Assembly (NCBI GenBank): GCA_021234155.1
Contig: JAJEKV010000061.1
Location: forward strand, 5,202,653 to 5,266,652
DNA from: Isoetes taiwanensis
Taxonomy: Eukaryota > Streptophyta > Lycopodiopsida > Isoetales > Isoetaceae
DNA: 64,000 nt
Reading direction: 5' to 3'
A program made the translations under genes and the position numbers. The notes under the pieces are model-generated. The model searched no databases and was not told where the DNA came from. It worked only from the letters and a program-made list of their open reading frames with translations. This document shows positions 54,944 to 64,000 of the stretch, in pieces (position 1 is the first letter of the stretch; every line of letters begins with the position of its first letter).

Positions 54944-55493
54944 CATTAGGGATTTTTTGAGATCATAAAAGGGCCTTCTAAGAACTGCTGACTAAGCTAT
55001 ATGAACTACCAATCAGAAAACAGAACTGGTAATCCAGTCAGCAAAACAGTTATAACTAACTCACTGGATCACATTTTCTAGCATAAGTATTGATAGAAAA
55101 GTCCAAATGAGCTCTTGTTTGGTGCAATAGATAGATCTCATTGAGATCTTTCCAATCTTAGGTGGTTTGCATATCTTTTAGCCCCGTAGGATAGTAAAAA
55201 ATAGTAAAAACCATATTTTTTGGAGTTTTGACAATCATAAGTAGCTAAAATATGTGCAGAGCACCTAAGATTGGAAAGATCTCAACGAGATCTATCTATT
55301 GCACTAAACGAGAGCTCATTTGGACTTTTCTATCAACAGTTATGCTAGAAAATGTGATCCAGTAAGTTAGTTATAACAGTTTTGCTGACTGGACCCGTCA
55401 GGCTCTGATTTCTGATTGGTAGTTCATTTATCTTCATTTGGCTTAGTTGATATGTTTTGAAGGCCCTTTTTTAATCTCAAAAAAACCCTAATG
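54944..55493. mobile_element. Foldback MITE in LINE-A reverse transcriptase
   Basis: The two arms (about 250 bp each) are inverted copies: the left begins CATTAGGGATTTTTTGAGAT and the right ends AATCTCAAAAAAACCCTAATG. They include matching blocks such as GATAGATCTC(A/G)-TGAGATCT and GGATCACATTTTCTAGCATA. Removing it brings QNAIYRL next to the DDGIYATLPAS segment of the RT. The exact TSD is not clear. It has no coding capacity. Confidence 0.8.
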
Positions 55494-56489
55494 AGAGCCG
55501 GTAGATGGCATTCTGCAAATCCTGTGGGGCATATAGCTCCTGCAAGCGTTGCCACAACAGGTCCCGAGGGACCGTATCATATGCCGTCTTAAAATCCACG
55601 AAACAGCAATACAAGTCACGTCGTGCATTGCGGCTAGCTTCCATAAGAATTCTGAGAGTAAAAATATGATCACTCGTGGAGTGGGCAGGGCAAAAACCTG
55701 CCTGGCCAACTGCACATACTCCAGCTTCCTCAGCCCATTGCGTTTTCTTCTTCTCCAGCATATCTGCTAGAAGTTTTGCGAGTAACGGGCTCACCATGAT
55801 CATACGGTAGTTGGTGGAGTCATCCCTACTTCTCGTCTTATGAATAGGGGTGACCTTGCTAACCATCCATTCCTGTGGGAGGCCCTCTCTGATGGCCTGA
55901 TTGATTATCACTGTCAAAGGCCCTAGCAAAGCTGGCCCACCCCATTTCAACAGCTCGGCCTGAAGTCCCTGCAAGTCCTTTGCTTTACCATTAGCAAGAT
56001 GTCTAAGACCCTAGTGGATGTCCTCCTCTGAAAGCTGTAGAGTTTCTCCTAGCTGATCTGGTACCTCAGCGATCGCTCCTGGGGGATCATACGACTCCTC
56101 CAACCGTTGTCTCCACTGGTCTGAGGTAACATTGCCAGGTGGTTGATGCCTCTTATACAACACTCTTAGTCATTAGCAGATCAAACATACGTTGCTGATT
56201 TTTTGCAATATAGTGATGCTTGTTGGATTTCAAGAATGCCTTATAGTCCCTAATGGCCTGTTGCCGGAGCTATGGATCTAAGATGGTGGAAGCGAAATGG
56301 GCACTTGGAGGATGAAGGAAAAGAAAAGATGGCCTTAGCCAAGATTGCTGTTTCTTATTGGACAAAATAGACAAGAGTCTCTCCAGATGCCAAGGACATC
56401 AGAACTGGTAGAAAGAGGTTTCTAGCTCATCCAACCCATAATCTTGACATCAACAAAGTAAGGTTTACTCCTTTTTGTCTTTGATAAAT

Positions 56490-56616
56490 AGGTACGCAAA
56501 ATTTTAATGTCCATGGAGACCTCAAAGGGCCATGGGACGTTACAATGAACATGGCATGAAGACCAAAACAAATAAATAAGGGGCAAGGCCCTATCATAAA
56601 ATGAAATACAACCAAA
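56490..56616 (-). mobile_element. LINE 3' end fragment
   Basis: ATTTTAATGTCCATGGAGACC and CCATGGGACG match the family 3' end. The rest is noncoding and is immediately followed by the LINE-B tail. Confidence 0.45.
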
Positions 56617-56829
56617 AGAATAGAATAGAATAGAATATAGTTTTTATCGTCCACGGAGACCAATGGCCTATGGGACCCAAACAGGCAGCGCAACAAGCAT
56701 ATTACTGTCTTGGTTAAAAAAACCCCTGTTGTTGGGGGGAAACCGTGACAGGAATAGGTTTGCTGTCAAACTGTACAAATACAAATTCAAAAATATATAT
56801 AACATGGGGGAGATATATATGTACACATA

Positions 56830-58640
56830 TCAGGTAAGTGCCCGAGGACCAAGCTGATCTCGGCAATACATGATCTCTTGAAGGTATGATCCCAACCTTT
56901 GTACACAGCTCGTGCTCAGCATCTCATGCAGGGGCTGGCCAGGATGGACCAACTCAGCATAGCGTATCCGAATATCATCATATGTCGGACAAGTCTGAAG
57001 GGTGTGGCATTCGTCTTCCATAGCTCCAACCTGGCAGCGTTGGCAAAGCCTCTCCTGACGCGGCACCCCAATCCATCTCCCCATCTCAATCCAGAGATGG
57101 TGTGCACCTGTGTGGATAGAGGCAATGGATTTGCGTTTTTTCATGGGTACATGAGTGCGCAGGTAGCGTTACGGGCCTCGTTCCAACATGGGATTTATAT
57201 GGCGTTGATAATGTGCCGTCTTGACCTGTTCAAGGGTGCTGGCATCCCATAGCTTGCTAAGGAAGCATGTGTGAAGGTACTGTCTGAGAGTGTGGCGATC
57301 TGCCTCCGTTTGCACTCGGATGCACCTGTGCTCCTGCACATTCCATCTGGCCAGCCACTGAGCTCTCTTTTCTTGTCAGCGGGCTTTTAGGTGTTGAGGT
57401 CACATTGCCACAGTAAGCGAGGTTAGGGAGACGAGTATCGTCCATGATGACCACCTTCTGGAAGTAGACATTGTGTCTGTCGAGGGTCCCCCTTTGAAGA
57501 GGCAGGAAATCTGTTTCCTACAATAGTATCTGGTATGGGACTGTGGACTTCACCCCCAGGGTCCGTGCCAAGAAAGATTTCTGCACCTGCTCCAAGTCAT
57601 TCCAAGTGGCGAGGGAGATCACCGGGCCCCAGACCTCGACGCCATACAGAAGCACAGGTTCTATTACCACCTTGAATAGGTGCGATTGGTGGGCCCAATC
57701 ATACAGGTCTGCCTTGTGGCTATTGTTCTGCATCGCATAGAGTGCCTTCCAACCTGCTGCGGCTCGCAGTCAGATGGAATTGTCCCAGTTCATAGTCGAC
57801 GGAAACGCCACCCCCAAATATTTGTAAGCAGACACCACTTCACCATTTTGGTCACGATAAGTTAGGGTTGGGGCCCTTGACTGGTGTGCGGATGATACGA
57901 GAACTACCTTGGTCTTGGCTAAGTTGACGGGCATGTCAGTCATCTGAAAAAATGTGTCCAGGGCATCGAGATGGTGTTGCATGTCTGCTTGAATGTGTGC
58001 TAGGAGGTCTACATCATCAGCATAGATCAGCTGCCTGGTGATGTAATGTAGGAGTTGAGCCCCTGTGTCTCCATTATCAGCGAGCCATCTCTCCAGCTGA
58101 TTAATATACATCCCTGGTGGACCCTGATACTGCTCTCGAATGGTTAGCCCGCTAGTTGCAGTCAGCCTGTGCATGTCTCATATAACATGTACACCGGGTT
58201 CTGCAGTTTGGCAGGGACATCTAGCTACTGCAGCCTTGTCCACAGCTTTTTCGAAGGTACAATGTCAAAAGCATTGGCGAAGTCTACGAAGCAGCAATAC
58301 AGATCTTGTCCATGGTTCCTGTTGTCCTCAACCAGAGTCCGCAGCGTGAAGATATGATCTTTGATTGAGTCATGGCCTGAATCCCACCTGCGTGAGTGCC
58401 TGCACTTCTGCTGCCTCTGCCCATCCTGTCAACTGCCGCTCGAGGATCCCGACAAGGAGCTTTGCAAGCGCTGAACTGATCATGATGGTTCGGTAATTGG
58501 CCGGGCAGTGCGGGTCTCCTACTTTGTAGATTGGAACAACTCTGCTAGTCGTCCATTGCGGGGGAAAACCTTCCTGCAATGCCTTGTTGAATATATCGGT
58601 TAGTACCGATGCCATGGAAGGTCCTACCCACTTGAGTAAC
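56830..58640 (-). pseudogene. LINE-B ORF2: reverse transcriptase core and C-terminus
   Basis: From 58640 down: ELLKWVGPSMASVL, PQWTTSRVVPIYK, NYRTIMISSALAKLL, LIYADDVDLLAH (58174-57770), YKYLGVAF, HLFKVVIEPVLLYGVEVWGP, and a zinc-knuckle-like end RLCQRCQVGAMEDECHTLQT followed by CP. The YADD catalytic motif is intact, but stops and frame changes (about 58150, 57740 and 57450) break the ORF. Confidence 0.7.
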
Positions 58641-59374
58641 TAATACGATTCATGTATACTTGGGAAGTTGTAACAACACAGAATCATAGACCATCATGAA
58701 ACAATAGAACACTGGACTAAAGAAACTTTATTCATGCACAAGTGATATGGCAGCACCATTAACCACCCAACCGGATCTACTGGGTTATGGCAAAACACAA
58801 GTGCTATGGCAAATACAAAGCTCAGGCTTATTGGCCCTCCAGGCTAATCTCACTACTCCAAGTAGCCAAGATCAGAAAGTAATTGCAAATCTGTAGTGTC
58901 GTTGTAGCAGTAATTTGTAAACCCCTGTCACGTTTTCGGTCATTACTCCCTCATACGGATGAATTACGAGATGTGCCACTCCAATTCAAAAACTAGACTC
59001 CGAGCCGGTTCCAAAGAGGTAAAGGTCGCCCCAATTGGACCTCTGGTTGCCGAGATATGTCCAACTTAAGTTTAGGTTCTATTTATAGATCTCTCTGCGA
59101 CTTTAGCCTTTTTTGCAGGCAGTTCTCCTTGCCTTTAATTAGATTGTATGACTTATCATATGGGACATTATCTATGATCTTGTTCTCAACCAATAATCAT
59201 CCCAATGATAGTGCCTCGACCCCTTCCATAAATATCAATGGTTCTTCACACCCAAATATTATGTTATCATATGCCCCTTTATATTATTAGGTGACCTTAG
59301 GAATAACATTTACATAGTATTTTCCATAATTCCAATAGCCCATTCGCTGTGGACCATTCCCCCGTGCTTGCTCC
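58641..59374 (-). repeat. 3' LTR (element sense)
   Basis: It is paired with 60786-61534. Its inner end stops matching after GCTTGCTCC. Confidence 0.8.
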
Positions 59375-60770
59375 GCGATCGTCCGAGTACACTCCAATTT
59401 GGTCATCCCTTCTCAAGGTGCACCTGGGAGTTTCTTGGACCCTGCGAACTCAGGAAACAGTTATATACATTATTGTACTTCCACAGTAGTTTATATCTTG
59501 GAACCTCCGCGTCCCTATTCTTTTAATCCCTGCAAAAACAATTGTATCTCTACGATACGTTATTATCTTTCGTACCTCCGCGGTACTACTTAATTGTATC
59601 TCTGCGATACAGTATCGCTGCGATACAGATGCAATTTTTATCAGGCCTATTGTGTTGCAACCACAATTACCGCTCTTCAAAAATATACATCTAATGCACT
59701 CTTGTTCAAGCCTATTGTGCTGCAGACACAATTACTGATCTACCAAGAGGCATTCACAATTGTGCACCATGTTCAAGCCTATTACGTTGCAATCGTAATT
59801 ACCAATCTCCTATGGGTACACACAAGAAATAAAATTTTTACTCTTTATTCCGCATAGAGATCAACTTACAAACTTTACCTATAAGTCTTGTCCTATAGGA
59901 AACAATTTGAGATTCCACATCCAAATTTTGCGTCCATATCCTTGACAGCTTGTACGTAAAGTGTCCACCCCATTGCTTAACACTAAGCAAACCTGCAAAT
60001 AAGGTCAAGTGTTAATATAGATGCTTCCCAAGTCAAATATTTATATAAATGACCCCCACGGCCAATCAGTCTCTCAGATCACCACGATCTGACTCCGCAA
60101 TCCCAAGCAGGATGCTTTTGCAGTTCTTTATACTCAGGCTTAAAGGTTGGAATTTACACAGGCTCAAATGACCAAGATGAATTTCTAGAGATGGCAAGAG
60201 GTTATGGCGGGTAGTTTGGCTATTATGATAAAGCAGAGCTTCATGTTTTGCAGCAGTGGTTTACTTGTCTCCATTACAAGCTATTTGTCTCCATGACAAC
60301 TCGTCTCCACGATAAACTACTTATCTCTATGACAAACTTTTTCACGACAACCCAACAGTCACCCTTATTATTCCATAATCCCCAAAGGATCATAGAAGTT
60401 TCCCCAATAATCCGAACTTGTTTACAACAAGTCGCTCCATATACTTCGAGCATTCTCCACGAAAGCACGGAGTTTTCTTTTCTCTGCTACTGGTGCTCCA
60501 GCATCTCTTCCAGCAATAGTCGCCAAATCCACCTCAATTCCACTAACCGCTCTAATATTGAAATCATGTGATTTCCCTTCATGCATAAAAGCTTTTACTC
60601 CATTAAGATAATCCAAATCATAGCACGTACAAAAACACTAATCTTTAAGGCCCTCTGGGAAATTCCTAGCTTCTTCATTTCTGACCTCTTTAATTCCTCT
60701 CACAGATTAGAGAGTCCAAATTCCACTGGTGATCCCATTGCCCATAGTTCCCAAAAGAATCGCAAACCTC

Positions 60771-60784
60771 CGCTCTGATACCAC
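60771..60784 (-). other. LTR element primer-binding site
   Basis: The minus strand reads TGGTATCAGAGC directly inside the 5' LTR, the plant tRNA-iMet primer site. Confidence 0.8.
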
Positions 60785-60785
60785 T

Positions 60786-61534
60786 TGATACGATTCATGT
60801 ATAATTGGGAAGTTGTAACAACACAGAATCATAGACCATCATGAAACAATAGAACACTGGACTAAAGAAACTTTATTCATGCACAAGTGATATGGCAGCA
60901 CCATTAACCACCCAACCGGATCCACTGGGTTATGGCAAAACACAAGTGTTATGGCAAATACAAAGCTCAGGCTTATTGGCCCTCCAGGCTAATCTCATTA
61001 CTCCAAGTAGCCAAGATCAGAAAGTAATTGCAAATCTGTAAAGTCGCTGTAGCAGTAATTTGTGACCCCCTGTCACGTTTTTAGTCATTACTCCCTCATA
61101 CAAACGAATTACGAGATGTGCCAACCCAATTCGAAAACTAGACTCCGAGCCGATTCCAAAGAGGTAAAGGTCCCCCCAATTGGATCTCTGTCTGCCGAGA
61201 TATGTCCAACTGAAGTTTAGGTTCTATTTATAGATCTCTCTGCGACTTTTTTGCAGCCAGTTGCCTTTTATATCAAAATATCTCCTTGCCTTTAATTAGA
61301 TTATACTTATCATATGGGACATTATTTATGATCTTTTTCTCAACCAATAATAATCCCAATGATAGTGCCTCGACCCCTTCCATAAATATCAATGGTTCTT
61401 CACACCCAAATGTTATGTTATCCTATGCCCCTTTATATTATTAGGTTACCTTAGGAATAACATTTACATAGTATTTGCCATAATTCCAATAACCCATTCA
61501 CCGTGGACCACTCACCCGTGCTTGCTCCATATCA
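60786..61534 (-). repeat. 5' LTR (element sense)
   Basis: It begins TGATACG and ends ATATCA on the plus strand, a canonical TG...CA pair, and is flanked by GTAAC. Confidence 0.8.
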
Positions 61535-62982
61535 GTAACTCCGCCTGCATGCCATCAAGATCTGGTGCTTTTCCAATGGCTAGACGTTGCAGCCCCTGCG
61601 CTACCTCAGCCTCTGTGATTTCCGACCGAGCCCCCGCTTTGGGGGAGGATAATGCCGCCCGTGCACCCTCAGGGTTGTAGAGTCGCTGTAGATATTGCCC
61701 CCACTAGTCTGGAAAGATGTTTCCTGTGGGCGGCACCGGCCTCCTGAGCACTCTTCGCCAGAAGGTCCTGGGGTGCCGTTCCAGGAGGAAGAACATTTCC
61801 TGTTGATGGGCGGCAATGTACCTGGCCTTTCTAGCCTTAAGGAAAGTGCGGTATTGCTTGACTGCATTCAGGCATGTAGCAGGGACTGTGACTTGGCGGA
61901 GCCGGCATTTTGCATTCTTTGTACTCGGCATCGAACCACTGGTTACGCGGAAAGGCCATAGCTCTGGAGGTTTGTCGGGGGCAATTTCTCCCAAAACATC
62001 TCTCTGCAGCAACCCCGAGGACGTCAATGAGCCTGCTGCTCCAGCGCGTTGAGCACTGTGAGATGCTTGCCAAGTCGCCCGTAAGCATTTGGGAGTAAGT
62101 ATGAGCGCGCTCATACTCTAGTCTGAGCTAGGGCATATGAGGAGGTGTTGGACAGGCGTCTGGAGCAACGTGCCAAGCCAGTTGCAAGTAGAGGGGAAGG
62201 TGGTCTGAGTCCACCTCCTCATCCCTACCATTTGTTCCCACTCAAAAATGTTTGACGAGATGCATGTCTTACTCGGCCACTAAAATATAGTCTACCACGC
62301 TGGACCCACCTCCCTGGTTCTCCTGCCTGCATGTGTGTTGGCTGGTGGACGGCCACTATGCTAGTCCATTGTAAATCACTAGGTCAAAGATACTGCAGAG
62401 CAGCAACAACTGCCTCCCATCGAGACCTGGATGTCAGCTGATGTCCATGGCCAAGCTCCTTCTGAAGGGCGCAGTTGCAACACATCATCTGTCAGAGGGT
62501 CAAATCTCATCGGTTGTTCTGTGCCAGTGCGAGCATTGAAGTCTCCAACGAGCATGACACTACCTTCCTGCGTGTGCTGCTGTATGTCATCATATAGATC
62601 GACATAGGGCGCCAACCTATCCACATTCAGATAGTTGTGATAGAAGTTGCTCTCGGCATGTGGGAAGTAGCAGGCCGCTACAAATAGTGGGCTATCACCG
62701 CAATTCTGCACGTGCACCCACAGGCACCTGTTATGTTTGTCTGTCTTGCATAGGGAAACTGACTATGCCAGGGTTGTCCGGTAGTAGCAGGCGACTCCTC
62801 CGTGCCCCCTTTTCCTGTGCATTCATTGAAGACGGAGTAGCGATGGTATCCTGGCAAGTCAGGTAGTCTATGTCAGGATGCTCCCATGTTTCCATGAGAA
62901 AGATGAGGTCCATATCGGTGGCAACCAGGTTGAGAATGTCTCCCTTCTGCCATGGGAAGCTCCGACAATTCCAAGAGACCAT
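61535..62982 (-). pseudogene. LINE-B ORF2: endonuclease domain and RT start
   Basis: The minus strand starts MVSWNCRSFPWQKGD with METWEHPDIDYL (62982-62731). The frame at 62717-62379 has VGDFNARTG, so the Asn, Glu and Asp-x-Asn landmarks of an APE-type endonuclease are present. The linker (CLNAVKQYRTFLKARKARY) and RT start (DLDGMQAELLK at 61560-61520) follow. Frame changes occur near 62720 and 62350. Confidence 0.7.
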
Positions 62983-62989
62983 GCGCAGG

Positions 62990-64000
62990 CATAATCCCTA
63001 TTTGCTGGCAGGAGCTGCGGCAGTAAGTTTGGCGGTGGCAGCGCAAGGGGTGGTGGTGGAGGTGGAGGCAGCATGTGGCATGTTGTGCGTGGCAGGTGAG
63101 GCCATTGTAGCAGGACGTGCAACTGGGGTTGCAACAGAAGGGCCTCGAGGGTTTGGGATTCCATCCATATTCGGTGGCCTGAAGATCTGCATCCTTCCCC
63201 AGACCAGCCCTGCTGCCCCTCCATGTTTGCGAACACTCTTGACTTTCTCCAACTCACGCCTGCAGTCCTTCTGCTGTGCCGGAGTCAGATCCCGGTCCAC
63301 GTACAACGTAATCCCCTTCAATTGCCTGTCTTGGGTAGGATGGCTGCTCGCTCTTATGCATTCCTGACTGTGAAGGTGACCACCCAGGGACGGTCAGGGC
63401 GCTAGGCTCCATGGCGTATTGCCCTAAGAATGTGTACGGGTGTGTGAAATGTCATCCGGGCCAGGATTTGTGTCTGGAGTCAGTTGATGAGATGCTCTCC
63501 TGCTCCTCTGTCAAGCCGCACACCACCACATTGTGGCACCTGTGTCTCCACTCCTGAGTGGTCGTGCTCGTGCTGGCTGCTGCGGTATACGCTATTTTTG
63601 ATGTGCAGGGCATGGGTTGTGGCCTGTGGTGGGATGGTGGTGGCATGGGGCCGCTTGATGATGCAGCGGTGGGCCGTCCTGGTTGGCGTCTTGCAGGGTG
63701 TCGGGTATATGGATCTGTCATGTCCCATGCTTTGGCCTCTGCTCTCTGTAGTCGGGAGCTCAGCTCCTGCTGGAATTGCCGTTGCCGTGCCATTTCATAC
63801 GTGCATTGCCACAATTGTTCATGGGATTCTGCATGGAGGCCCTTGCCCTTTCTGGGCGATGGTTGTCCAGAGCTTCTGCAACTCCTGGTCTCGTGTCTCG
63901 GCCTTCCTCTGAAGTGCTCTCAACTCCGATTGGCTCTCTTCAAAGGTAGTCTGGATGTTTTGCATGGTGGTGGCAGCCTCCGCGAATTCTGATTGGAGGT
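62990..64000 (-). pseudogene. LINE-B ORF1 (RNA-binding protein), partial
   Basis: In the minus frames, VVVCGLTEEQESI (about 63500) resembles the RRM-type strand of LINE ORF1 proteins. GITLYVDRDLTPAQQK, then KVKSVRKHGG (63321 down) matches their C-terminal part, and an Ala/Thr/Pro-rich tail ends at 62998. The coiled-coil side continues beyond the window edge. Confidence 0.6.

Larger units (their letters stand above)
52946..56430 (-). mobile_element. LINE-A, 5'-truncated and interrupted twice
   Basis: From the 5' side (high coordinates) the minus strand reads AIRDYKAFLKSNKHHYIAK (about 56260), LQAELLKWGGPALLGPL (55974 down), YADDLGLL and GVNQGCPLSPTLF (54923-54111), AMQNSCYRIDLCDWA, and finally the zinc-knuckle-like C-terminus RLCQCCHMQIVEDEHHALQEC. 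The 3' end is near 52948 (CGTCCACGGAGGCC on the plus strand). A 648-bp insertion (53331-53978) and a MITE (54944-55493) interrupt it. With these removed the RT reading frame is nearly continuous, so the element was recently intact or lightly mutated. The endonuclease region is absent. Confidence 0.8.
58641..61534 (-). mobile_element. Non-autonomous LTR retrotransposon nested in LINE-B
   Basis: Direct repeats at 58641-59374 and 60786-61534 (about 735-749 bp, over 90% similar by eye) start T(G/A)ATACGATTCATG and the right one ends ATATCA. A 5-bp target duplication GTAAC lies at 58636-58640 and 61535-61539. Next to the right LTR, 60771-60784 reads, on the minus strand, GTGGTATCAGAGC, the initiator-Met primer-binding site, so the element is minus-strand. 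The 1.4-kb interior has no gag-pol; the only notable frame is 60616-60422. The left LTR lacks its last bases. The start TAATACG differs from TGATACG by one transition. Confidence 0.85.
56617..64000 (-). mobile_element. LINE-B, near full-length non-LTR retrotransposon
   Basis: The minus strand carries ORF1, then ORF2 with endonuclease, reverse transcriptase and C-terminal zinc region, and a 3' end with GAATA units (tail at 56617-56638). It runs past the window end, so its 5' end is not seen. A 2.9-kb LTR element (58641-61534) interrupts ORF2, and the flanking frame (EL|LKW) rejoins on its removal. Several frameshifts suggest this copy is inactive. It is the same family as LINE-A. Confidence 0.8.

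Noticed and set aside
62870-63992. Plus-strand ORFs of 140-165 residues
   Set aside because: They are antisense to LINE-B ORF1 and the endonuclease domain, and their GC-rich composition keeps them open.

Overview
The window looks like nuclear DNA of a land plant. Three host genes support this: a chloroplast thioredoxin f, a plant-type mitochondrial ribosomal protein mS34, and a mitochondrial P-class PPR protein, all with GT-AG introns. They sit in a matrix of nested LINEs, LTR, Helitron, MITE and large DNA transposon copies. The repeat style and a nuclear intron-maturase relative would fit a seed-free plant such as a fern, but that placement is inference. Every protein identification here rests on motifs read by eye.

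Region 1 (1-1501) holds nothing recognisable. Region 2 (1502-10710) is the most unusual object: a 9.2-kb DNA transposon with 34-bp terminal inverted repeats and a 5-bp target duplication (TTACC). It carries two divergent, intron-containing and frame-broken genes. The minus-strand gene combines a short Cys-rich segment, an acidic linker, a ParB-like domain and a bacterial-type amino-DNA methyltransferase (motif IV as DIPYG). The plus-strand gene has a Ser/Pro-rich N-terminus, a DNT/ENKN...GHTHDQIEQ core resembling the domain I remember as DUF7869, a possible BAH-like module and an acidic tail. About 25 copies of a palindrome centred on GTCTATGCGCGCATAGAC lie in its introns, promoter and flanks, and none were noticed elsewhere in the window.

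Region 3 (10716-32500) is mostly repeats and decayed DNA: unidentified ORFs, an LTR primer-binding-site-like remnant, a second decayed transposon gene (15600-17906, minus), a 5'-truncated LINE inserted in one copy of a tandem duplication (the other copy preserves the empty site), two Helitron-like 3' ends and several LINE 3' tails.

Region 4 (32551-36530) holds mS34 (plus) and thioredoxin f (minus), convergently arranged. The second mS34 intron contains an open maturase-like reverse-transcriptase reading frame that is in frame with the upstream mS34 exons. Intron retention would therefore give a 520-residue fusion carrying the mS34 presequence. Region 5 (36531-47731) has a decayed PLS-type PPR pseudogene, tandem repeats, a candidate 1.7-kb Helitron and a MITE upstream of the next gene. 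Region 6 (47732-49851) is a three-exon PPR gene.

Region 7 (50150-64000) is a nested retroelement block, all minus strand: a truncated LINE with a 12-bp TSD; LINE-A, interrupted by a 648-bp insert with a 10-bp TSD and by a 550-bp foldback MITE; and LINE-B, near full length (ORF1, endonuclease, reverse transcriptase), interrupted by a 2.9-kb non-autonomous LTR element. Removing the insertions restores or nearly restores the LINE reading frames.
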